This document shows, piece after piece, positions 51,356 to 60,073 of a DNA stretch of 64,000 nt. Source of the stretch: an uncultured beta proteobacterium (GTDB lineage Bacteria > Pseudomonadota > Gammaproteobacteria > Burkholderiales > SG8-41); assembly GCA_903889565.1 (NCBI GenBank), contig CAISYC010000068.1, positions 62,001 through 126,000 on the forward strand, given 5' to 3'. Under the pieces are notes generated by a model. It worked only from the letters and a program-made list of their open reading frames with translations. It did no database searches and had not been told where the DNA came from. The number at the start of each line of letters is the position of its first letter. Within the stretch, counting starts at the first letter, position 1. The translations under genes and the position numbers were made by a program.

Positions 51356-51918
51356 TAGATAATGGTCAGTAGGCCCGTCGCCGCTCACGGTTTTACCGCC
51401 CCGATCACTACCAAGGAAACGAAATGCTCGAAAGATTGTTTGACCGCGCGGATGCCAAGAGCCGGCCGCCCTGGGACTGCATAAAGATAGACGACCCTTG
51501 GAGCGTCAACGCGGCCACCGCCGCGATCGCCGCGGCCAAAGCAGCGGAGCCGCCACCGGCCTCGACGTGGGGAGCGGCGATATGCGCCTGGTTTCGGGTG
51601 CGAGGCAACTGAAGACGGCACGCCAGCCGAGGCCCGTTCTCGGGGAAATCAGACGGAAGATTGGTATCAATCTAACCGCAAACCCGCATGGTTGTTAGCA
51701 TGTGGGGGATTTGGTTTTTCTCTCCCATGGGAATTCCGCTTGCAGTTCAGGCGGCCTGCCCATTGAGCAGGTGGCCCCAAAGGATACCTATAAAAACGGG
51801 GGGTTACGCGACGATGGCCGATGGCCATCAAACGCGGCCATGTTCCGTGTGCGCGACGCCGAACACCGATGCGTGCCGGGCGTGTCAGGCGTGGCCTGGG
51901 CGCACGGCCCGGCGCCGG

Positions 51919-52299
51919 CTAGGGCAACTGACTGAATATCTTGTCACGCATCGCTGTGAGCGCTTCGCGCGGCAACCGGCGCGGTAATTTATAGGCCACC
52001 CGTTTGACCGCGATGACGGGCGCAAGCGGAGCGATGGATGTAGCCGCCGGCGTGCGCGTAAATCGGATTTCGACCGGCTGCGCGCCCCGTTTGCCGGTCC
52101 GCTTCTTCAAAAGCACAATTTCGCCGCCCGCTACCATTTCGCCGAGAACGCCGTTGATGACCGCGCCCTTGATGCTGCTCGGCAGTCGCTCTCGAAGGTG
52201 CCAGCGCGGAACATCCCGCCCGGCGTAAATCCGCGCCAGGCTGGACAGGCCATCCCGCACGGCGCGGCGCTCTTCGGCGGGGGTGTTGCGGGTTTTCAT
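51919..52299 (-). CDS. Hypothetical protein downstream of the replication gene
   Basis: start CAT 52297-52299: MKTRNTPAEERRAVRDGLSSLARIY...; same strand as the Prim-Pol gene. Confidence 0.5.
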   Translation of the reverse strand: MKTRNTPAEERRAVRDGLSSLARIYAGRDVPRWHLRERLPSSIKGAVINGVLGEMVAGGEIVLLKKRTGKRGAQPVEIRFTRTPAATSIAPLAPVIAVKRVAYKLPRRLPREALTAMRDKIFSQLP

Positions 52300-52449
52300 T
52301 TTACGTCCTTTCAAATTCGGAAATGCGCCCATCTGCGCTGATGCGCGCCAATGCGCTGTTTCTTTGACATCGGCGCAGTTTGGCGCAGAGTGCGCGCCAA
52401 AGCGCGAACCATGCGTAGGGGGTATGGGGGATATAAGCGCGCGCACTTT

Positions 52450-54756
52450 TTACGCCCGAATGGCGCACTCGGCGTCCTGCTCGGCGGTGGCTTCTCGGTC
52501 GGCGTCGGCCACCTTTTCGACCGGCATTGGCGCAGGTGCCGGTTCCGGTTCCGGCGCACAAGTGAACACTGGACGCAGCTTTCGCTCGGCGTTTTTTACA
52601 TCGCGACGATAAATAAGGCCGGCATCCTCCGCGTCGCGAACCAAGCGGTCGAATCGGTCCTTCGCCACGCCCTTCGGAAACATCCGCTCATTTTTCAGAA
52701 GTTTGAACATGGTCGCCGGCCCCATGGTCGCCGCGGTTACAGGCTGGCCACGCCGGTCGAAGTCCTTGATCAGCGCAACGATCGCACCCATTTCCGTCTT
52801 GTCCTGGGTGGCCTGCGCCGCTTCGCGGATCGCCTTCGCCGCGTCGGCTCCGGCGGTCGGAACCGTGCCGGCGGGTAGCGGCACGCCATCCAGCCATACC
52901 AGACGTATCTCGTCACCCATCGGCCCGTAGTTCGCTTTCAGTGGCTGAAGAATCAGATTCGCGCCGTCGGCGAACAGACCGAGCCGCGAGCGGACGCTGT
53001 TATTCCACGCCGTGCTGCCCGAGTAGTCCTCGGAACCGGCACTTTTGCCCATCACGGCGCTCACCTTGCTTACGTGCGCGAGCAACAAGACCGCGCGATT
53101 AGGGCGGGCGATGCGCGTCCGCAAGGACCGAATGAACGTTCGCACCCTCGCGCGCACGATTTCATTGTCGTCGTAGGCATCACTGGCGTTGTCAACGATG
53201 ACCAGCCCCACATCGTGCCGCTTCACCTGATCTGCAAGTAATCCAAGCATCCGCGTTTCAAGTTCAATGGATTGACGACCGCCGACGCGCTGTTCGCGAT
53301 GTAGTGCAGGATCAAGGTCGCTGGCGTCGAGAAGATGGAGTTTTCCTTTTAGGTCGGCCACATCAACCTTCATCGCACGACAAATACGCGCTACCCGCTT
53401 GAGAAGGATCGACTTCCCGTCCTCGCAGGAATAAAACAAAACGCTTGCCTGCGTGGTTGCCAGCCCTGCAAATGACACGCCGAGAGCCACACAGATAGCC
53501 ATAACCAAAGCGACATAGGACTTACCGCTGCCGCCGTGGCCGGCCAGCAACGTGACCTCGCCCGCCGGTATTAACTTATCGATGTAGTGCGGTTCCGGTG
53601 CGTCAAGGTCGGCCGGATCATCAAGGTTGACTAGGTGCGCATCCAGATCAACGGGTTCCGTTGTTTCGCTTTTGGGCTGCGGTTCAATTGGAACTTTTTG
53701 GTTCGGATTATTCCTGTTGTGAGTGGCAACAACAGACGCAACAGTCGTTACCAACTCTGTTGCCGATAGCGGCGGACGGTTAGTCTCGTTCCACACCAGC
53801 ATTTGCGCCATTATCTCCGGCACCGAATAACCCCGATTGATAAGCGTGCCGACCCACGACGCGGCTGCGCCGTTCCTGCCGCCCTCGGCAACCGGGCTGC
53901 CGTCCGCCTTGGGCGCGTAGCTGCCGGCGTTGAACCCGTTCAGATTCCCCGCGCCCCCGCGCGGCTGTTCAGGGTTCGCCGCCTGCAAATTGCTGTGGCG
54001 ATACGCCTTCATGGCGTCGATGTCCGACTGTTGCAGCATCGGCAGATCGCACAGCGCCGCGGCGCCGATGCTTGGGTCGATGTCGTCGGTGTAGTAATTA
54101 CCGTTCGAGTGGCGCGAGCCGCCGGCCACGACGTATCCGCCCATGCCGCGCGTGTCCAGCTTGGCGAGCGGATCTGCACTATTGCGCACTTCGATGGCCG
54201 GATTCTCGCGGTAGTAGCTGTGTTCGCCCTTGCCGGTTTTAACGCGCCACGGCGTATAGGTCAGGTTCGCGCGGACCCATGCGACCGATTCGGCACAGTC
54301 CGCGTCCACAGCGACCAGCTTACCGGTGGCGATCCCGATGTTCGCGTCCGGCCATTGCGTCCACCAGCCACGAACAGTCTGTTCGTCTGCCGGCGCGGTC
54401 TGATACGCCTGCCAAGATACGCGCGGCGTCTTGGGCCACTGTTTTGTGGCCTCGGCCAGCGGATCTGCCTTGTCCTTGAACCGCTCGATGAAATACAGCG
54501 GCGGATGCTCGTTGTGGCCGCCTAACGGGAATATGTGAAAGCCGGCTTCGGCCAGATACAGCGCACGATCGAGCATCGATTGACGTTCGACGTTTGGTAT
54601 CGGCGGTGGGGGTATACACAGATTGGCATCCTGCGGTGTTACGGTGCCAGTTTCCCCAACATCAGGGATCGTGTTACTGTTCCATTGAGTTTGCTGTGCC
54701 GAACCTGGTAAGCGCCCGCCGGCGCTTCCAGGTTTTTTACTTTTGGTGGTCATCAT
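52450..54756 (-). CDS. Bifunctional primase/polymerase domain fused to RepA-like (RecA-fold) ATPase
   Basis: Prim-Pol: FHIFPLGGHNEHPP...WWTQWPDANIGIATGKLVAVDADC; ATPase: TLLAGHGGSGKSYVALVMA (Walker A), VGLVIVDNASDAYDDNE (Walker B), AVLLLAHVSK. Confidence 0.85.
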   Translation of the reverse strand: MMTTKSKKPGSAGGRLPGSAQQTQWNSNTIPDVGETGTVTPQDANLCIPPPPIPNVERQSMLDRALYLAEAGFHIFPLGGHNEHPPLYFIERFKDKADPLAEATKQWPKTPRVSWQAYQTAPADEQTVRGWWTQWPDANIGIATGKLVAVDADCAESVAWVRANLTYTPWRVKTGKGEHSYYRENPAIEVRNSADPLAKLDTRGMGGYVVAGGSRHSNGNYYTDDIDPSIGAAALCDLPMLQQSDIDAMKAYRHSNLQAANPEQPRGGAGNLNGFNAGSYAPKADGSPVAEGGRNGAAASWVGTLINRGYSVPEIMAQMLVWNETNRPPLSATELVTTVASVVATHNRNNPNQKVPIEPQPKSETTEPVDLDAHLVNLDDPADLDAPEPHYIDKLIPAGEVTLLAGHGGSGKSYVALVMAICVALGVSFAGLATTQASVLFYSCEDGKSILLKRVARICRAMKVDVADLKGKLHLLDASDLDPALHREQRVGGRQSIELETRMLGLLADQVKRHDVGLVIVDNASDAYDDNEIVRARVRTFIRSLRTRIARPNRAVLLLAHVSKVSAVMGKSAGSEDYSGSTAWNNSVRSRLGLFADGANLILQPLKANYGPMGDEIRLVWLDGVPLPAGTVPTAGADAAKAIREAAQATQDKTEMGAIVALIKDFDRRGQPVTAATMGPATMFKLLKNERMFPKGVAKDRFDRLVRDAEDAGLIYRRDVKNAERKLRPVFTCAPEPEPAPAPMPVEKVADADREATAEQDAECAIRA

Positions 54757-54759
54757 CGC

Positions 54760-54960
54760 TCACGCTCCCGCTCGAGCGATGGTCGTGATGCGCTCCATGT
54801 GCTTGCGCCAATCCTCGGCCGCGGCGACCGATATCAACGTGCGACGACCGACTTTCATGACAGTCGGGCCGTTACCGGATTTTAGAATGTTGTAAAAATT
54901 GGCTCGGCAGATACCGAAGGACGAGCAGAACTGCTTTACAGAAAGGGCGTTCGGGTTCAT
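54760..54960 (-). CDS. AlpA/excisionase-like helix-turn-helix protein
   Basis: start CAT 54958-54960; LSVKQFCSSFGICRANFYNILKSGNGPTVMKVGRRTLISVAAAEDWRKHME. Confidence 0.75.
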   Translation of the reverse strand: MNPNALSVKQFCSSFGICRANFYNILKSGNGPTVMKVGRRTLISVAAAEDWRKHMERITTIARAGA

Positions 54961-55281
54961 GCGTTTCTCCTTTTTTCTTTTTGTGGAGGCGACGCGAACC
55001 CAATTCGAAATCAATTGTTCGTGCGCACTCCCATCCATTTGCTGATGTTCATGGTCAATTCCCTTGCTAATGCCAAATAAGAATGTCTATCGGCGCGCAT
55101 CATAGGATCGAAATGACGGGTTGTGAAGAGGTAAATGCGAAATAATTCGTTTTTAGATTATTTTTTCGGACACCTACCATTTTTTTATATGACATCAGGG
55201 ATTTAGAAGAAGCGGCATAGACGAGGAGGCGAAAAAAAGGCGCGTGTCCGCGCCTTGGGTTTTGGTGCAGCAGAGCCTGGT

Positions 55282-56550
55282 TTAGGCCGCTGCCCGAATC
55301 TCCTCTTTCAATGTCGTTTCAAAACTGGGCAACTTGGTTACGGCAACAGCCAGTGTTGTGTCGGCAAGATGCGCGTAGTGCTTTGCTGTGATGCGTGTGT
55401 CCGAATGCCCGAGCAATTTTGAGATTGTTAGCAGATCGACGCCCGCATTGGCCAGATGCGACGCGTATGTATGGCGCAACTCATGAAAGGATACCATCGG
55501 CGTGACCTCGGCCACTTTGCAGGCCACCTTTAGGGCGCGCACATGATAGTTATGCCCCCATGCTTTGCCATCCTCACGAGTAAAAACGAGTTCATCGCCG
55601 GTCTTGCCGGTGAGGGCGTCGGTGAAGTGCGCCAGACCTTCGGGATTGAGCGGAACATGGCGCGGCTTTCCTGATTTTGATTCCGCGATGTAAATCTGCG
55701 CTTTTTTGAGATTTATATCTGCGACTTTCAGTGCTGCCAGTTCGCCGCGTCGTGCGCCTGTGAGCAGTGCAGCGCGCACAAGGGCGCGAAGGTCCGGTTG
55801 ACAGGCGGTAACAAGGCGCCCCCCCTCCGCGTCGGTCAGGAAGCGGATGCGTGCCTGATCGACGTTCTTATACGGTTTCACCTTTCGCCATGTGGCGTTG
55901 CTGGTTATGTCGCCATCGTTGAAGGCTTTATTTAGCATTGCCTTGAACACAGTCAGGATGCGATTAGCTGTGGACTTGCGCGCCATCTTGTCGGCTGCGG
56001 TTTTAGGTGCAGTGCGACGATTGATTTTCTTCCCAAACTTGCCGGTGCGAAGGCGGGCAGGTGTGGTCGCCAGTTTCTCCTGCCACTCTCGGATACCCTT
56101 GGTGGTCAGGTCGGCCAGTTTTTTCTCACCGAAGGCGGGAAGGATATGCGCGTTAATTGCGCTTTCAGCCATCGCGACACCTTTCTTGTTGACGCGAAAC
56201 CATGACAGGTAATTCTCGGCCGCTTCTTTGACGGTCATGTCCTTAATAAGCACGCCGTTCCGCAACTTGGCCTCGGTGTCCTTGTCCCTTGCCTTGGCCT
56301 GCGCTTCATAGAAAGTCAGCACTGTTACGCCGTCTGCGGGTTGATAGTCGTCGGCAGTTCCCAAGGCCCTCACGGCGTATTTGGTGTTCGGTAGGGCTAT
56401 CTTGACACTCCATGTGCCATAACCCTTGGCGGTGCGTCGGTATATGAGCGTCAGGCCGTCACCAATCTCACGGAAATACCGCTGTCCCGCGGTCAGGCGC
56501 AGACGCGCCGTTCGATTGTCGAGTTTTGCGTCGCGTGCTGATTGGGCCAT
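55282..56550 (-). CDS. int: Tyrosine recombinase (phage-type integrase)
   Basis: LLTGARRGELAALKVADI, HELRHTYASHLANAGVDLLTISKLLGHSDTRITAKHYAHL (R...H-x-x-R...Y); likely start MAQSARDAKLDNR within frame 55282-56607. Confidence 0.93.
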   Translation of the reverse strand: MAQSARDAKLDNRTARLRLTAGQRYFREIGDGLTLIYRRTAKGYGTWSVKIALPNTKYAVRALGTADDYQPADGVTVLTFYEAQAKARDKDTEAKLRNGVLIKDMTVKEAAENYLSWFRVNKKGVAMAESAINAHILPAFGEKKLADLTTKGIREWQEKLATTPARLRTGKFGKKINRRTAPKTAADKMARKSTANRILTVFKAMLNKAFNDGDITSNATWRKVKPYKNVDQARIRFLTDAEGGRLVTACQPDLRALVRAALLTGARRGELAALKVADINLKKAQIYIAESKSGKPRHVPLNPEGLAHFTDALTGKTGDELVFTREDGKAWGHNYHVRALKVACKVAEVTPMVSFHELRHTYASHLANAGVDLLTISKLLGHSDTRITAKHYAHLADTTLAVAVTKLPSFETTLKEEIRAAA

Positions 56551-56649
56551 TCCAGTCTCTCCGTATTGTCCGTGTCGCGGCCGTGTCGCGGCGACATACG
56601 AAAACAATGATAGACACCGGTAGGCTGTAAAGCAAGTAAAGACGAGGGT

Positions 56650-58326
56650 CTACAGGTAGTTATGTTGTATTCTGATGTCTACCGAAAACCGTTTTACCAC
56701 CCTTTCACGGTGAGTACCGGGGTTCGAATCCCCGTGGGGACGCCACTCAGGCACGAAGCTGGGCACCTCTCCCAGCTTCCCTTGTCTGGATAGCGTGACG
56801 GCGCGCGCCAGGGCGCCGTAGCTGCCCTTGATGTGCAGTTCGTTGCCGTCCAGCCGCACCTCATCGACCAGCAAATTCAGGTATGCCTTGCCGAATCCAG
56901 ACTCGGCATCCAGTAGCCGCTCCTTCAACGCCCGGGTGAATTTCGCGATGTGCGCGGTGGTGAGCTGGTTTGCCGACACATCCCATTTGTTCCGCAGTCC
57001 CGCTTGCGCGCTCAGAACGGCTTGCCGACGTGCCTGGAGCTTCTGCGAGCGTTCCTGCAGCGTTGTATCGAGCGGCAGCAGGCCTTTTTCGACCGCCTCG
57101 TAAAGGCGGGCAATTCCCGCGTCGACTTCCTTGAGTTCGCGTGTCAATTCCTGGAGCCGCGCGTCTTCGGTGCCGCGTGCTGCGCGCTGACGTTTGCGCA
57201 ATTCCCGCAGCATGATCTCGACCCGGGTCGGCGTGAACACCTTGTCGGCCAGCGTGGTCAGAACGATCTGCTCCGTGGTTTCCCGGCTCAGGTTGCGCCC
57301 GGTGCAGCGATTTACGCCCTTGTTCATTCGCGTCGTGCATTTGTAGTAGCGATACCGACCGCTCTTGCCGGTGGCCTGAGTCATGCCGGCGCCGCAGTTC
57401 CCGCATTTCATGAGCCCGACCAGCAGTGCCGGCGAGGCGAGCCGTTGCCCCGGTATCTGGCCGGGTTGTCGCGCGTGACGACGGGCCGCGATGCGGTCGA
57501 ATGTCCGCTGATCGACAATCGACGGCACTTCAACCTTGATCCACTCGCTCACGGCCTTTTGCTTGCGTGCGCGACACTCGATCCGGTTGAAATAGAACTC
57601 GCCGACGTAGACGTGATCGGAGAGGATCTGGTCTATTTTCTGAATCCGCCACGGCCGGCCACGAATCGTGATGCCCTGATCGTTCAGGTGGCCCGCAATA
57701 TTCTTCATGCCCATGCTGCGACCGGACCGGCCGTACAGATACAGGTCGTAGATCTTGCGTACGATTTCGGCGTCGACGGGGTCCACCTCAAGGCGGCGTT
57801 TCTGCTTGCCCCGCCGGCCGGTCACATCGACATCGACCACCCGATATCCGAACGGCGCGCGCGATCCGTTCCAGTAGCCCTGCCGTGCGTTCTCCTTCAT
57901 CGCGCGTAGCGTGTGTTTGGCGTTTTCCTTGCTCTGGTATTCGTCAAAGAGGCTGAACAGCTTCCGGGCCATCTCACCCGAGGGATCGTCGCCCGTTTGT
58001 TGTGTGATCGATATGACCTTCACGCCGGACGTCTTGAGTTTCCGCTCGTAGAGCCCGAATTCAAGGGCGTCGCGGAAGAATCGGGAGAGACTATGGACGA
58101 CGATGGCTTCAAACGGTGGTGGGGAAAGGGAGGCATCCCCGATCATTTGCTGGAACACCGGACGCCGGTCATCGGTGGCGGTTGCACCAGCCTCGACGTA
58201 TTCCGACACCAGGTGGTGATGCTGCGCCTTGCACCACTCGCGCAGTTGCCGCAGTTGATCGGGAATGGAGAGATCGTTCTCCACCTGTTTGCCCGTGGAC
58301 ACCCGGGCGTAAATCACCACGTCCAT
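56650..58326 (-). CDS. Large serine recombinase
   Basis: MDVVIYARVSTGKQVENDLSIPDQLRQL, VHSLSRFFRD, recombinase domain RAPFGYRV, zinc ribbon MKCGNCGAGMTQATG...YYKCTTRMNKGVNRCTGRN. Confidence 0.93.
   Translation of the reverse strand: MDVVIYARVSTGKQVENDLSIPDQLRQLREWCKAQHHHLVSEYVEAGATATDDRRPVFQQMIGDASLSPPPFEAIVVHSLSRFFRDALEFGLYERKLKTSGVKVISITQQTGDDPSGEMARKLFSLFDEYQSKENAKHTLRAMKENARQGYWNGSRAPFGYRVVDVDVTGRRGKQKRRLEVDPVDAEIVRKIYDLYLYGRSGRSMGMKNIAGHLNDQGITIRGRPWRIQKIDQILSDHVYVGEFYFNRIECRARKQKAVSEWIKVEVPSIVDQRTFDRIAARRHARQPGQIPGQRLASPALLVGLMKCGNCGAGMTQATGKSGRYRYYKCTTRMNKGVNRCTGRNLSRETTEQIVLTTLADKVFTPTRVEIMLRELRKRQRAARGTEDARLQELTRELKEVDAGIARLYEAVEKGLLPLDTTLQERSQKLQARRQAVLSAQAGLRNKWDVSANQLTTAHIAKFTRALKERLLDAESGFGKAYLNLLVDEVRLDGNELHIKGSYGALARAVTLSRQGKLGEVPSFVPEWRPHGDSNPGTHRERVVKRFSVDIRIQHNYL
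56698..56745 (+). repeat. attR: 48-bp duplicate of tRNA-Glu 3' end
   Basis: identical to 45690-45737; the rest of the tRNA is missing. Confidence 0.93.
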
Positions 58327-58336
58327 AGCACGCTCC

Positions 58337-58486
58337 TTAGTTCTCGGATGAATCGGCCTCGATCAGCAACTGGCGAAGGAGACCTGCGAAATGCGCTTGA
58401 ATGAGGTCGAGTTCCTCGCACGACACGGCGTCCTGCGGGATATCCAAGCTGAACTCAACCGAAACTTCAGGGTTCTGCGGTAGCAA
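58337..58486 (-). CDS. Small protein (49 aa) upstream of the serine recombinase, TTG start
   Basis: LLPQNPEVSVEFSLDIPQDAVSCEELDLIQAHFAGLLRQLLIEADSSEN; GGAGGT 9 nt before the TTG; below the ORF-track cut-off. Confidence 0.4.
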   Translation of the reverse strand: MLPQNPEVSVEFSLDIPQDAVSCEELDLIQAHFAGLLRQLLIEADSSEN

Positions 58487-58510
58487 TCATGCTCCACCTC
58501 CTTTCATTGC

Positions 58511-58873
58511 TCAAGTGGTCCTGCCCGGTCCGTGCCGTTCCTGCCCAGACTCGACGGGGATCGTGTCCAGATCCCTGATGAGCCCGGCTCTGCCAAATTC
58601 GTCCAGGATGAGCCGCCGGAACGCCTCGAACTGGTGTTCCGGAAGTGCCGCCTGCGCAATCAGCAGCACGCGGTTGAGCCGTGCGTTAACCAGCGGCAGA
58701 ATCGCTTCCTTGGTCAGCATGGCATTGCCCCAGTCGTATTCATGTCCAACCCCTTTCCGTCCTGTCAGCCGTTCCGCAATGGCGTTTCCCACCGCGTCGA
58801 GCGTGCATGCAAGTGGAGCGCCGCCCGCCACCGTGGAAAACGCCACAGAGTTCCGGATGGTCGGTGCAGCCAA
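58511..58873 (-). CDS. Hypothetical protein upstream of the serine recombinase
   Basis: 120 aa, same strand as recombinase; C-terminal HQFEAFRRLILDEFGRAGLIRDL. Confidence 0.45.
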   Translation of the reverse strand: MAAPTIRNSVAFSTVAGGAPLACTLDAVGNAIAERLTGRKGVGHEYDWGNAMLTKEAILPLVNARLNRVLLIAQAALPEHQFEAFRRLILDEFGRAGLIRDLDTIPVESGQERHGPGRTT

Positions 58874-59285
58874 ACTGCTATCCGCACATACACCGCCATC
58901 CCATTGCTTCCTTCTTGATACCGATGAATCGAGTCTTGTAGTTGCTGCGTTGTCGCCTTGCTACTGGTGTGTGTTGCCTGTCTGGTCAGTGTTGCTGTCC
59001 GTCTCGGCTGCGTATGCATACGAGATCTACAAGGGACACGGGACACCACGCCCGTTTCGTGCAAGGGTTTTGTTTCTTGCCAGCGCTGCACGGCGCTTTT
59101 GGTTTGGCGTCGATGGTCTTGCCTGTGGGCATTGCGAACACATCGAAGGCCCTTGACCCAGGGCCCACTGGGGCGTCGCAGGGACGCCGGGTACCAATCC
59201 GTGACGGGGATCATTCGGCGAGCGGCATTGCGCCACTTGCGTTACGGGTGGGATGACCGGTTTCCCGGTCATCGAAAGGCACAGA

Positions 59286-59326
59286 TCACCGACGCCGGGC
59301 AGCGCGAGCTGCTGGCGTCGGTGTTT
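59286..59326 (+). terminator. Strong hairpin followed by TTTT
   Basis: CACCGACGCC (59286-59295) / GGCGTCGGTG (59313-59322), then TTTT. Confidence 0.5.
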
Positions 59327-60073
59327 TACGCGCGTTCCATTTCAAGCGAACGCGCGTAGACCCGAGCGGATCCTGTGAGCTAAACACGAGTGTCCAGCGC
59401 ATGCGGAAGTGCATGGCCGGACTATGGGTGCGAACAAGAATCGTGAGGCGGGAGCGATCGCTACCAGTATCGGTAGACGTAACGTGCCCGCGCGCCGCGA
59501 TTGCATCGCAACGATGCCGCCTTTGAGGACGGCGATTGAGACGACTACGGCTGCCGACTGCTGACAGCCATTCGCTACTGACGAATATCCCCGAGCCTTG
59601 CGGCCACCGGCTTTCAGGGGATGAGGCCGGTTTTGGGCGCTCTTTCGAGCAAAGGACGATGCGTAACGGGCATCAACCGGGCTGACACAGCCAGCGCAAA
59701 TCCGAATTCACTGCCGCGCGTAGTTACGTCTGTGCTTTCTTAAAGACGGTATCGGATGATACTGGAACATCCCACTGTCCTGACCGCCGCGCGATTCCTT
59801 CTGTGACTAGGGAACCATGCTCCGAGTTCCGAAAAAATCGCAAAAATTGGCAATCCGATATATCGCAGTGTCAATTTCTAGGCCGAGAGCGAAATTTGCA
59901 GTCCGTCTGCCGCTGGATTGCAGTAGACGTGCAGTCAATATGCAGCATTATTGCAGCATCCTGGCAGCCGGGACCCGGTGGGTTGACTGATGGCAAGTCC
60001 CGATTCGTTACCGTCGAGGACGACTTCGCGCACGGTTGAATCATCACATTGAAAGCTGTCCAACGGACATCGA

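Larger units (their letters stand above)
45690..56745. mobile_element. Integrative genomic island (~11 kb) at tRNA-Glu with tyrosine integrase, AlpA-like HTH and Prim-Pol/RepA replication protein
   Basis: perfect 48-bp direct repeats at both ends, integrase next to the right repeat, replication module, cargo of non-core genes and gene fragments. Confidence 0.9.

Noticed and set aside
47664-51424. Integron-type attC sites between cargo genes (e.g. GCCTAAC at 47664)
   Set aside because: No matching GTTRRRY partner or long attC fold was found, and no integron integrase is visible.
56698-56745. Second tRNA-Glu gene
   Set aside because: Only the 3' 48 nt are present; the 5' acceptor strand and D arm are missing, so it is an att duplicate.
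56950-57909. 319-aa plus-strand ORF opposite the serine recombinase
   Set aside because: Shadow frame of a well-supported recombinase.
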